A DNA stretch of 17,692 bases. Origin: CAZAGD01 sp049699975. Lineage in GTDB: Bacteria; Desulfobacterota; SM23-61. The stretch spans positions 1-17,692 of the forward strand of contig JBNAWB010000059.1 of NCBI GenBank assembly GCA_049699975.1, in the 5' to 3' direction. The notes below the pieces were generated by a model. It worked only from the letters and a program-made list of their open reading frames with translations, was not told where the DNA came from and did not search any database. The translations under genes and the position numbers were made by a program. Positions 8,960 to 15,564 of this stretch are shown piece by piece (the first letter of the stretch is position 1; every line of letters starts with the position of its first letter).

Positions 8960-9835
8960 TCACTTTTCGTCAAAAGATTTTACATCTATAAAGGGAATGG
9001 CTCCACCGCCGGAAAATCGGGGAAGTTGGCCATTCCACTTCTCGATAGCTTTGATACTGGCCTCGATCTGACGTAATTTGACCAACTGGGGAGTTACGTT
9101 CTCTTTTTGCAGGCGCAAGGCCTCGGCTTCGGCCTTGGCTTGGGTTATTTTCTGCTCGGCCTCTATCTTGATGCGCTCTAAATCTCTTTGGGCTTTCATG
9201 GCCAGTTGTTCAGCTACTTGTTTCGCTTCAATGGCTTTTTGAAACTCTGGGTCCCACTTGAAATTCACTACCGAAAAGTCATCCACCACGATTTTGTAGG
9301 GATTGAGGGCCTCCTTTAAATGATCTTTCATCTCATTGCGAATCTGCTCCCGTTTGGAAATCAACTCCAGGGCGGTATAACGAGCCGTTATGGCTTTGAC
9401 GATCTCTTGAATTTTGGGAAAAACTAATTTTTCTTTATAATCTGGTCCCACATTCTGATATACCCAACTGGCCTCGCTGGGAATGACGTGGTAATTAACG
9501 GCGACTTTGGTGTGGTTAACTTGCTGGTCTTTGGTTACCGCATCACAATCCGGTTGCGTGACTTGAATCCGCACATCAGCTTTAACTACTTGCTGGTAAA
9601 TTGGCCAGCGAAAAGCTAATCCCTCGGCCAACACCTCCTTTTGCACCGCTCCCCAATTTAACACCACCCCTCTATGTCCGGCTGGAATAGTAACAAAAGG
9701 ATTGGCGGCTAAAAAGATGATTAAGATAATAACTATTGTAGTTATTAATTTTAGCCGTTTATTTTTTACAACCCCAGCCAATTTTTCATTGACCGGTATG
9801 TCCATTTTCCCTTCCTCCCACTTTGACCGCCACAT
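8960..9835 (-). CDS. SPFH/prohibitin-family membrane protein
   Basis: Membrane-anchored scaffold protein of the SPFH (stomatin/prohibitin/flotillin/HflK-C) superfamily; bacterial relatives help organise membrane proteins or modulate FtsH-type proteases. A single hydrophobic segment (residues 29-46) is followed by VTIPAGHRGVVLNWGAV, typical of the prohibitin start, then the SPFH domain. A charged, alanine/glutamate-rich coiled coil runs from about 185 to 240. Two starts are plausible. The ATG at 9835 has AAAGGAGGG four to five bases upstream. An ATG at 9805 (residue 11) has GGGAGGAAGG at better spacing and gives MDIPVNEK. It converges with the acyl-CoA dehydrogenase gene, so it is a separate transcription unit. 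No FtsH gene is nearby. Confidence 0.88.
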   Translation of the reverse strand: MWRSKWEEGKMDIPVNEKLAGVVKNKRLKLITTIVIILIIFLAANPFVTIPAGHRGVVLNWGAVQKEVLAEGLAFRWPIYQQVVKADVRIQVTQPDCDAVTKDQQVNHTKVAVNYHVIPSEASWVYQNVGPDYKEKLVFPKIQEIVKAITARYTALELISKREQIRNEMKDHLKEALNPYKIVVDDFSVVNFKWDPEFQKAIEAKQVAEQLAMKAQRDLERIKIEAEQKITQAKAEAEALRLQKENVTPQLVKLRQIEASIKAIEKWNGQLPRFSGGGAIPFIDVKSFDEK

Positions 9836-9866
9836 CTTCCCTCCTTTGTTTTTACTGATCCTTATT

Positions 9867-9893
9867 TTTATAATTCTTATCGGTAATCGCCAA
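9867..9893 (-). promoter_or_regulatory. Possible promoter of the SPFH gene
   Basis: On the - strand, TTGGCG (9893-9888) and TATAAA (9872-9867) are 15 bases apart and lie 32 bases upstream of the first start codon. The spacing is short for a sigma-70 promoter, so this is tentative. Confidence 0.28.
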
Positions 9894-9911
9894 AATTTAT
9901 TAAAATATTTT

Positions 9912-9936
9912 GGGGTCAGGTCTTGTATTTTAACAT
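9912..9936 (+). repeat. 25-bp REP-like repeat, copy A
   Basis: First of four copies of a 25-bp sequence starting GGGGTCAGGTCTTG and ending TTTTAACAT. It is identical to copies B and D. It lies between the SPFH gene and the HTH gene, in direct orientation with copy B. On the - strand it reads ATG-TTA-AAA-TAC-AAG-ACC-TGA, preceded four bases away by a perfect AGGAGG (9946-9941). This hexapeptide, MLKYKT, equals the last six residues of the nearby transposase. Confidence 0.9.
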
Positions 9937-10062
9937 AACGCCTCCTGCTTAAAGGTCAGCGTTTTAATAATGAATATTTTTTAAAGTTCCTTACTATGAA
10001 TAAAACTTTGTTTATATCTTTCAAAAGTTTTAGTTGACCTTGGCTCAAAAAACTATCAAAAT

Positions 10063-10497
10063 ATGAATGATATTAAAATTATTTTTGTCTTGGCCCGCAA
10101 AATGAATAGAGAAGAATTGGCGAAAGAATTAGGGGTAACCCCCTGGACCATTGATGATTGGTTGCTCAAAGGATGCCCGGCCATCAAAATCCGTACCCAA
10201 TGGGAGTTTGATTTAGATCAAGTAAAAAATTGGCTAAAAACGGAGAAGATCAGAATAAGGAAAATTAAGCAACCTTCCCCATCTCCTCCTCCTTTTAACG
10301 AGCGCTGGTTAGGTAAAAGATGCCCCCTGTGCATAGACCGCGGTTTTTCCGGAGAAAAAGCCGGTTTACTCTACAATTTTGGCGAAGTTCTAAGTGGCCG
10401 ATGGCAACTTAGAAGAACAGGAATCCCCTGCGGTCATTCCCAAATTATTGACCCCTCCCGCTTAATAAAAGAAAAGGGGTCAGGTCTTGTATTTTAA
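10063..10497 (+). CDS. Small helix-turn-helix protein with Cys/His-rich C-terminal half
   Basis: I do not recognise a characterised family. The 144 residues begin with a compact helix-turn-helix near residues 17-60 (ELAKELGVTPWTIDDWLLKG, then FDLDQVKNWL). This resembles MerR-like or phage Nu1/excisionase-type DNA-binding modules. A proline-rich linker follows, then a region with CPLC (residues 88-91) and CGH (near 127-129), which might bind zinc. DNA binding is inferred. No clear Shine-Dalgarno sequence precedes the ATG at 10063; an internal ATG at 10102 (MNREELAKEL) is an alternative. The last codons, SGLVF and the TAA stop, come from repeat copy B, so the frame may have been truncated or recapped by the repeat. 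It sits between direct copies A and B and could be a passenger gene. Confidence 0.6.
   Translation: MNDIKIIFVLARKMNREELAKELGVTPWTIDDWLLKGCPAIKIRTQWEFDLDQVKNWLKTEKIRIRKIKQPSPSPPPFNERWLGKRCPLCIDRGFSGEKAGLLYNFGEVLSGRWQLRRTGIPCGHSQIIDPSRLIKEKGSGLVF
10449..10482. repeat. Inverted repeat TGACCCCT/AGGGGTCA at repeat B
   Basis: TGACCCCT (10449-10456) is the perfect inverted partner of AGGGGTCA (10475-10482), with an 18-base spacer. The right arm is the start of repeat copy B. It lies inside the end of the HTH gene, so it could form a hairpin at the repeat boundary. Confidence 0.5.
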
Positions 10498-10500
10498 CAT
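10476..10500 (+). repeat. 25-bp REP-like repeat, copy B
   Basis: Exact copy of repeat A, in direct orientation. It supplies the final codons and the TAA stop (10495-10497) of the HTH gene and ends 33 bases before the rubrerythrin start codon, so any rubrerythrin promoter must overlap or lie upstream of it. Confidence 0.92.
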
Positions 10501-10533
10501 TTGGAAAATCATTAAAGTTAAAGGAAAAAATAA

Positions 10534-11031
10534 ATGGATGAAGAAATTAAAAAAGCCTGGCATACAGTATATGAAGGTGAAGCAAAAGCAGCTCTAAGGC
10601 TTAAAGCCTATGCGAAAAAAGCTGACCAAGAAGGACTGCCCCAAATTGCTAAACTTTTTCGCGTAATCTCCTTTAGTGAAGAAATCCATGGCCAACGTGC
10701 TTTACGGATGCTGCAAGAAATTAAGGACACAGAAACAAACCTCAAAAAAAGCTTCCATTCAGAAACTCATATTGCCGGAGTTGCTTATAAAGATTATCTT
10801 GCCCACGCTCAAAAAGTGGGAGATAACGCCGCCTTTAAAATTTTTTCCCAATCCCGAGATGTGGAAGATGGACATGCTCAACTTTATAAATACGCCCTCG
10901 ACCATCTTTTGGCCGCGCGGGAAACTACTTATTATGTCTGTCAAGTCTGCGGCTATGTGGCTGACGGTTCGTGCCCGGAAATCTGTCCTGTTTGCTCCGC
11001 CCCCAAAAATCAATTTGTGGAGTTTAATTAA
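10534..11031 (+). CDS. Rubrerythrin (diiron peroxidase with C-terminal rubredoxin domain)
   Basis: Non-haem iron protein that reduces hydrogen peroxide in anaerobes, taking electrons through its rubredoxin-like domain. The 165 residues contain a ferritin-like bundle with likely iron ligands E16, the E49-x2-H52 pair and the E111-x2-H114 pair. The rubredoxin domain follows, with C136-x2-C139 and C151-x2-C154 (CQVCGYVADG, CPVCSAP). The middle-helix glutamates of classical rubrerythrin (GE-x-x-E before YP) are not obvious; E77 and D87 are the nearest candidates. AAAGGAA lies about eight bases before the ATG. It is 33 bases downstream of repeat copy B and converges with the crotonase gene, the stop codons being about ten bases apart. 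Confidence 0.92.
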   Translation: MDEEIKKAWHTVYEGEAKAALRLKAYAKKADQEGLPQIAKLFRVISFSEEIHGQRALRMLQEIKDTETNLKKSFHSETHIAGVAYKDYLAHAQKVGDNAAFKIFSQSRDVEDGHAQLYKYALDHLLAARETTYYVCQVCGYVADGSCPEICPVCSAPKNQFVEFN

Positions 11032-11041
11032 CAGAAAAAAT

Positions 11042-11842
11042 TTATCTACCCTTAAACTCTGGTTCTCGCTTTTCTAAAAACGCCCGCACTCCTTCTTCAT
11101 GATCGGAAGTACCAAAAAGATGAACTAAAGCCAAAGTTTCATATTGCAATTGGCTAGCCAGATCAGGCGCCCGCAAACCCTGATAAAGAGCTCTCTTCGT
11201 AATTGCCAGGGCTAAGGGTGGCATCCTGGCTATTTTGCGGGCCATGGCATGGGCTTCTTCCATTAATTTTTCTTCTGGAAAAACTCTATTAACCAGCCCA
11301 ATTTCCTTAGCTTCTTGGGCGTCAACGGTCTCTCCAGTAAAAATTAATTCACAGGCTTTACCCATTCCTATTAATCTCGGAAGATAATAGGTAGAACCGA
11401 ATTCGGGTAAAATCCCTAATCGCAAGAAGGGAAAGGTAAAGCGAGCGGCGGTTGAGGCTAAACGAATATCACAGGCCAAAGCCAAAGTAGAACCTAAACC
11501 CGAGGCCGCTCCATTTACAGCAGCAATAGTCACCTTTCGTAATTTAGAAAGAGCAAGTGCACCCCTTTCAGCAAATTCCGCAGTAGGATCCTTTAACAAT
11601 CCCTTCTTCCGCATTTCTATTTTAGGAAGAAATCTTTCCCGTAAATCAGCGCCAGCCAAGAACGCTTTCCCCGCTCCCGTAAAGATCACTACTTGCCCAT
11701 CTTTTTCTTGATCCAGATCCTCAAGGCATTTTACTAATTCCTCAGCCATTTGTTCATTAAGGGCATTCATTTTCTCGGGACGGTTGAAAGTAACCGTAAT
11801 GATTTCTTCCTTCTTTTCCAAAAGAATAGTACCGTATGCCAT
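11042..11842 (-). CDS. Enoyl-CoA hydratase/isomerase (crotonase) family protein
   Basis: Acyl-CoA-processing enzyme with the crotonase fold. The 266 residues have FNRPEKMNAL near 19-28, the oxyanion-hole AGADL at 63-67 and NGAASGLGSTLALACDI at 110-126. The two glutamates of true enoyl-CoA hydratases (rat E144 and E164) appear to be T119 and F139 here. E147 in LPEFGSTYYLP sits where some delta3,delta2-enoyl-CoA isomerases (PECI type) carry their catalytic glutamate, so isomerase activity is more likely than hydration; this rests on my alignment by eye. GGGAGGG sits about four bases before the ATG. Repeat copy C lies only 20 bases upstream of the start, so the transposase element separates this gene from the SDR gene of the same strand. 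Confidence 0.87.
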   Translation of the reverse strand: MAYGTILLEKKEEIITVTFNRPEKMNALNEQMAEELVKCLEDLDQEKDGQVVIFTGAGKAFLAGADLRERFLPKIEMRKKGLLKDPTAEFAERGALALSKLRKVTIAAVNGAASGLGSTLALACDIRLASTAARFTFPFLRLGILPEFGSTYYLPRLIGMGKACELIFTGETVDAQEAKEIGLVNRVFPEEKLMEEAHAMARKIARMPPLALAITKRALYQGLRAPDLASQLQYETLALVHLFGTSDHEEGVRAFLEKREPEFKGR

Positions 11843-11862
11843 TTACCCTCCCTAAATTTTTT

Positions 11863-11887
11863 GGGGTCAAGTCTTGTATTTTAACAT
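11863..11887 (+). repeat. 25-bp REP-like repeat, copy C (left end of transposase element)
   Basis: Copy of the 25-bp repeat with a single change (A instead of G at 11870). It forms the left end of the transposase element, inverted relative to copy D. Read on the - strand it encodes MLKYKT and the TGA stop of the transposase gene (stop at 11869-11867). Confidence 0.92.
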
Positions 11888-12745
11888 TTCCTCAATTTTA
11901 CTTATAATGCGACTTATAGATGCATAATGCAAACCTAAAAATTTGGCAATTTCCGCGAGTTTATATCCCCCCTCGACATGGGCCCTGTAAATAGCCAAAT
12001 TTCTGTTATTTATATCCAATGTATCAATCCCAGTAAAAAACTTTTCTAAATTTTGCCGAACGGGAAACTTCTGCTCTTTAGGAATCTCGCGCAGTTTTTC
12101 TTTTTGTTTTGAAAATTTTGCTAAAAGCTTTTCTAAAAAAGATTCACTACCTAAAAAGATTTGTCCTTTCAAATCTCGCCAGGGAGATCGCGGTAAATTC
12201 ATTCCATCGCGGACAAAAATAAAATACTGCTGACATGCTCTGCGTCTATTATCACCAAATCTTGCTAATAACCAATCTGTAGTTAAAAATCCTGGTACCT
12301 TTGTTTTTCCAAGAGTGGCACGATAACTACTCCAAACATAATCCTCCGGATAATTAACTGTACCTACCCGCACTGGATTCAACACTATGTAACGAGCAAG
12401 CTCTAAAAAATATTCATCTTTATCAACAAGAATTGCCTTAAACCTCCCCTGAAAAATATGGCCGCTACGATGGTGACGGATATTAAATTTCTGCGTATAT
12501 ATGCCATTCAATTGTCTCATTCCGTGAGAAAGATTTGGTTCAGGAGTCTCTATCAACAAGTGATAATGGTTACTCATTAGACAATAAGCATGGCAAATCC
12601 ATTTAAATCGTTTGACAACAAAGTCCAGTATTTCTAAAAATTTCTTTCGATCTTTATCATCGATAAATATATTTGCCTGAGCATTCCCTCGGGTCGTAAT
12701 ATGATAAAGAGCACCTGGATATTCTATGCGTAAAGGACGAGCCAT
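11867..12745 (-). CDS. REP-associated tyrosine transposase (Y1_Tnp, IS200-like)
   Basis: Single-strand DNA nuclease/transposase of the HUH superfamily, of the type associated with repetitive extragenic palindromes. The 292 residues start with the family signature MARPLRIEYPGALYHITTRG. They contain the metal-binding H60-Y61-H62 in SNHYHLLIETP, the likely catalytic Y83 in GIYTQKFN, and RHHRSGHIFQGRFKAIL and ARYIVLNPVR typical of the family. The C-terminal ~40 residues (YKLAEIAKFLGLHYASISRI) form an added helix-turn-helix, probably for binding the terminal repeats. The stop codon and last six residues lie inside terminal repeat C. The frame is intact with all catalytic residues, so it may be active. 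The ATG is preceded by GGGGGAT at long spacing. Confidence 0.93.
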   Translation of the reverse strand: MARPLRIEYPGALYHITTRGNAQANIFIDDKDRKKFLEILDFVVKRFKWICHAYCLMSNHYHLLIETPEPNLSHGMRQLNGIYTQKFNIRHHRSGHIFQGRFKAILVDKDEYFLELARYIVLNPVRVGTVNYPEDYVWSSYRATLGKTKVPGFLTTDWLLARFGDNRRRACQQYFIFVRDGMNLPRSPWRDLKGQIFLGSESFLEKLLAKFSKQKEKLREIPKEQKFPVRQNLEKFFTGIDTLDINNRNLAIYRAHVEGGYKLAEIAKFLGLHYASISRIISKIEEMLKYKT

Positions 12746-12765
12746 ATTAATAAATCCCCCATGGA

Positions 12766-12790
12766 ATGTTAAAATACAAGACCTGACCCC
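12766..12790 (-). repeat. 25-bp REP-like repeat, copy D (right end of transposase element)
   Basis: Inverted copy of the 25-bp repeat, identical to copies A and B. It lies 20 bases upstream of the transposase start and eight bases after the SDR stop codon. Just outside it, CCCATTGGG forms a short palindrome using the terminal C residues. Confidence 0.92.
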
Positions 12791-12797
12791 ATTGGGA

Positions 12798-13574
12798 CTA
12801 GACCATTAAAAAACCGCCGTCAATGTTGAAGGCTTGGCCGGTGATGCCGGATGCTTCGCGACTGGCTAAATAGACCACTAAGGGAGCGATTTCTGCGGGT
12901 TCCAGGCGGCGGCCGATGGGCGTGAGCGAGGCTTCTAATTCGGCTAGGGACTTACCTGTGATTTTGGCTTCGTGCTCTAAACGCAAATTATTCATTCTGG
13001 TGCGCACCGGACCCGGACAAATAGCGTTCACCGTAATTCCTTGTTTAGCTGTCTCCATAGCTAAAGTTCTGGTTAATCCTAAAAGCCCATGCTTGCTGGC
13101 AGCATAGGCTGCTCCATGCATTAAACCAACCTTGCCATTGACCGAGGCCGTCATAATAATTCTTCCATATTTCTGCTCAATCATGGTGGGCAAAGCCTTT
13201 TTGGAAAATAAGTACGGCACAGTCAAATTTACATAAAGCAATAGTTCCCAAAAATCATCATCATAATTAATTACCGGTTTGGGGTTAGCGCTGCTTCCTA
13301 TACCGGCGTTATTAACTAAGATCTCGATATTCCCTAATCCTTCAATTGCTTGCTGCCAAACATAATCAACAGCACCTCTTTGAGAGAGGTCAGCCACAAT
13401 ACTGACGCACTTTACCCCCTGCTGGCTAAATTCTTTTTCCAAAGCCGAAAGCTCTGGGGCTGACCTTCCCGTAATTGCTATATCTGCTCCTTCGGCCGCA
13501 AATGCGCGAGCTATAGCTTCTCCGATTCCGCGACTTGCTCCCGTAATTAGTGCTTTTTGCCCTTTTAATTTCAT
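12798..13574 (-). CDS. SDR-family oxidoreductase (FabG-like)
   Basis: NAD(P)-dependent short-chain dehydrogenase/reductase acting on a hydroxyl/keto group. The 258 residues are of classical SDR size. They show the cofactor motif TGASRGIG (11-18), NNAGIG (88-93), the catalytic S144, Y157 and K161 (YAASK) with N116, and ICPGPVRTRM after it. The C-terminus IDGGFLMV is typical. It resembles 3-oxoacyl-ACP reductases and 3-hydroxyacyl-CoA dehydrogenases; the substrate cannot be told from sequence. GGGGAGG sits before the ATG, and the DUF169 gene ends 30 bases upstream, so the two are likely co-transcribed. The transposase element follows directly and separates it from the crotonase gene, a possible former operon partner. 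Confidence 0.9.
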   Translation of the reverse strand: MKLKGQKALITGASRGIGEAIARAFAAEGADIAITGRSAPELSALEKEFSQQGVKCVSIVADLSQRGAVDYVWQQAIEGLGNIEILVNNAGIGSSANPKPVINYDDDFWELLLYVNLTVPYLFSKKALPTMIEQKYGRIIMTASVNGKVGLMHGAAYAASKHGLLGLTRTLAMETAKQGITVNAICPGPVRTRMNNLRLEHEAKITGKSLAELEASLTPIGRRLEPAEIAPLVVYLASREASGITGQAFNIDGGFLMV

Positions 13575-13604
13575 AATACCTCCCCTAAAATTTTTTTCTT
13601 GTTT

Positions 13605-14363
13605 TCACTTTTGGGTCTGCTTGCTAATTCGCTCTCGCACTTTTTGCCAACTATTAGTAATTAGAAAGCTCTCTTCTTGGTTGTTTAAAAGTTCTAAGAA
13701 AAGTTTGGTAGGCATAGCCAAAGTTAAAACATTTTCTTCTACGAAAGGACGGGCAGAAACATCAAACATGCCTAAGATCGCCTGCGGTTTCTCTTTTTCA
13801 GCCTCTTTCAAAGGGTGCGTAACTATAGAGCCACAACCCGAACTGAAGGGAAGCCGGATGGCCTCTCTGCTTTCTGTGGCATACCCTGTAAGCACTACCA
13901 GACCAGAAAGCACATCTGGAGAGGCGAAGAAAATGATTACCTCTGGTTTTTCTTTTTCGGTAAAATTAGCCAATGATTTAAAGATCGCATATTTAGCCGG
14001 TGCTTTCCGGGGTTGCATAGAGGCAAAATATTCGCGAGCAATCTCGGGAGTTTTAATATAACGTTCACCTTCCATTTCCCCTGGAATACCACAGGATAAA
14101 AAATATTCTATCCTCGGCCTGGGGATTGGCCGGAAGCCAAGGTAATATGCTCCTCCCTCACACCCAAAATGTTGTTCATCAAAATATACCGTTTTCCCCT
14201 GTTTTCGGGCTTGCTGGAGAAGGCCAATCATACAAGTATGGACCTTTTCCTTAGGTTTAACTCCAGACGTCGGTTCCTCATTGCTGTAGAAAAACCCCAG
14301 TGGATGTTCAACTAACCCCAATCGATCATAAAATTTTTCATATTCCGCCATTTTGGTGATCAT
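13605..14363 (-). CDS. DUF169 domain-containing protein
   Basis: Member of the DUF169 family, common in anaerobic bacteria and archaea and without an established function. The 252 residues show the family layout: LGLVEHPLGFFYSNEEP near the start, then HTCMIGLLQQARKQGKTVYF, CEGGAYYLGF, FLSCGIPG and SSGCGSIVTHPL. Cysteines C44, C68, C91 and C177 fall in these conserved blocks and might bind metal or an Fe-S cluster; that is inference. I chose the ATG at 14363 because AAGGAGG lies five bases before it; an in-frame GTG at 14369 overlaps that site. It stands between the phosphofructokinase gene (87 bases upstream) and the SDR gene (30 bases downstream). Confidence 0.85.
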   Translation of the reverse strand: MITKMAEYEKFYDRLGLVEHPLGFFYSNEEPTSGVKPKEKVHTCMIGLLQQARKQGKTVYFDEQHFGCEGGAYYLGFRPIPRPRIEYFLSCGIPGEMEGERYIKTPEIAREYFASMQPRKAPAKYAIFKSLANFTEKEKPEVIIFFASPDVLSGLVVLTGYATESREAIRLPFSSGCGSIVTHPLKEAEKEKPQAILGMFDVSARPFVEENVLTLAMPTKLFLELLNNQEESFLITNSWQKVRERISKQTQK

Positions 14364-14450
14364 CTGCACCTCCTTATTTAAGGATCGGTTTAACCTTATC
14401 GCTATTCCTTTTCCCCTTGCCAGAGATCCTCTGCAGCAAAATCTCTTTCT

Positions 14451-15554
14451 TTAATCTCCAAAACTTACGCCAATTGCCCGGGCAGTCTTTACCAGATCGC
14501 CATCTGGATAGACCTTTCTCTGTTCTCCCTGAATTCTTTCTAATTCAATGTCCTCAATCTTCATGCCCCGTAGACAAACCATCCGGCCAAATTTTCCTTG
14601 CATTACTAAGTCCACAGCTTTGGTCCCAAACCTGGTGGCTAAAATGCGGTCATACGCTATTGGGGATCCACCTCTTTGGATATGTCCCAATACAGTTACC
14701 CGCGTTTCCAAGCCCGTCCTTTTTTCAATTTCATTTCCCACTCTATAACCAACTCCTCCCAACCGCACCGGATCAGTGCTATCCTCTACTATCTTTTGCA
14801 CCACCAAATCCCCTCCTTTGGGCACAGCGCCTTCGGCTACCACCACTATGCTTGATCTTTTGCCATAGCGATATCTTTCTTTCACCACTTCACAAACTTT
14901 TTCTATATCGTAGGGAATCTCTGGGATGAGAATGACATCTCCGCCGCCAGCCAAACCTGCTTCTAATGCTATCCAACCAGCATAACGCCCCATAACTTCG
15001 ACAACCATAACCCGATGATGCGAAGCCGCCGTAGTTTGAATTTTGTCAATCGCCTCCATGGCCGTCTGCAAGGCCGTGTTGAAGCCAAAGGTTACGTCTG
15101 TACCCCACAGGTCATTATCAATTGTTTTGGGTATACCAACGATAGGTACTCCTTTTTTATAAAGCTGGTAAGCAATAGTCAAAGAACCATCTCCCCCCAC
15201 GACAATCAAAGCATCAACTCTATTTTTTTTAAGATTTTTTATGGCCTGATCAGAAACATCTTGGAAAATTTTTTTACCCCGCACCAGCACAGGAAAACGG
15301 AAGGGATTATCGCGGTTGGAGGTGCCTAATATTGTTCCGCCACGGTGAAGAATGCCGGAAGCATCGGCCGCCTGCAGTGTTCTGGTCATATTCTTAATCA
15401 TGCCTAAATAGCCCTCCAGAAAGCCAACCACTTCTAATCCATATTCAAAAATAGCTGTTTTAACCACTGCCCGAATGACAGCGTTCAATCCCGGACAATC
15501 TCCGCCGCCAGTTAAAATTCCTATTTTTTTAATAGTTCCTTTTTTGAGATTCAT
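14451..15554 (-). CDS. pfkA: 6-phosphofructokinase, ATP-type signature
   Basis: Phosphorylates fructose 6-phosphate to fructose 1,6-bisphosphate in glycolysis. The 367 residues show ILTGGGDCPGLNAVIRAV (13-30), VVGGDGSL (118-125), PKTIDND (142-148) with the catalytic aspartate D146, and MGRYAGWIALEAGLAGGGD. Phosphoryl-donor choice in this family tracks two sites, E. coli 104 and 124. Here they are G123 and K143. Glycine at the first favours ATP over pyrophosphate, and the G/K pair is that of the group III enzymes also seen in actinobacteria. AAGGAGG lies before the ATG, and the ThDP-enzyme gene ends ten bases upstream, so the two are in one operon. Confidence 0.92.
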   Translation of the reverse strand: MNLKKGTIKKIGILTGGGDCPGLNAVIRAVVKTAIFEYGLEVVGFLEGYLGMIKNMTRTLQAADASGILHRGGTILGTSNRDNPFRFPVLVRGKKIFQDVSDQAIKNLKKNRVDALIVVGGDGSLTIAYQLYKKGVPIVGIPKTIDNDLWGTDVTFGFNTALQTAMEAIDKIQTTAASHHRVMVVEVMGRYAGWIALEAGLAGGGDVILIPEIPYDIEKVCEVVKERYRYGKRSSIVVVAEGAVPKGGDLVVQKIVEDSTDPVRLGGVGYRVGNEIEKRTGLETRVTVLGHIQRGGSPIAYDRILATRFGTKAVDLVMQGKFGRMVCLRGMKIEDIELERIQGEQRKVYPDGDLVKTARAIGVSFGD

Positions 15555-15564
15555 CTCTACCTCC

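Larger units (their letters stand above)
11863..12790 (-). mobile_element. REP-associated Y1-transposase element with 25-bp inverted ends
   Basis: A 928-bp unit bounded exactly by repeat copies C and D in inverted orientation, each with GGGG at the outer edge, and filled by a single transposase gene. It lies between two - strand genes, starting eight bases after the SDR stop codon and ending 20 bases before the crotonase start. I see no clear target-site duplication, as expected for Y1 (HUH) enzymes, which act on single-stranded DNA. Boundaries are drawn from the repeats; an empty site in a relative would settle them. Confidence 0.75.

Noticed and set aside
8944..8970. CGAAAA...TTTTCG inverted repeat between the acyl-CoA dehydrogenase and SPFH genes as a bidirectional terminator
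   Set aside because: The stem is short and AT-rich and overlaps the SPFH stop codon; no proper hairpin plus T-run is seen.
10034..10062. TTGACC-17-CAAAAT promoter for the HTH gene
   Set aside because: The -10 would abut the annotated ATG, which needs the internal start at 10102 and leaves no ribosome binding site; too weak to list.
10476..12790. Composite transposon from repeat B to repeat D carrying rubrerythrin and crotonase
   Set aside because: The ends are suitably inverted, but copy C already pairs with D as the exact transposase element and the enclosed genes look like ordinary chromosomal neighbours; no evidence they moved together.
11863..12790. CRISPR-like array from the repeated 25-mers
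   Set aside because: Only four copies at irregular spacing of 0.5-1.4 kb, with genes between and one copy inverted; not a CRISPR array.
14422..14446. AGAGAT/ATCTCT inverted repeat after pfkA as a terminator
   Set aside because: The stem is only 6 bp with a 13-base loop, and no T-run follows on the - strand, so it is unlikely to terminate pfkA transcription.
14451..14929. Long + strand open frame opposite pfkA
   Set aside because: It lies antisense to the well-supported phosphofructokinase gene, has no ribosome binding site and its composition is a shadow of the real frame.
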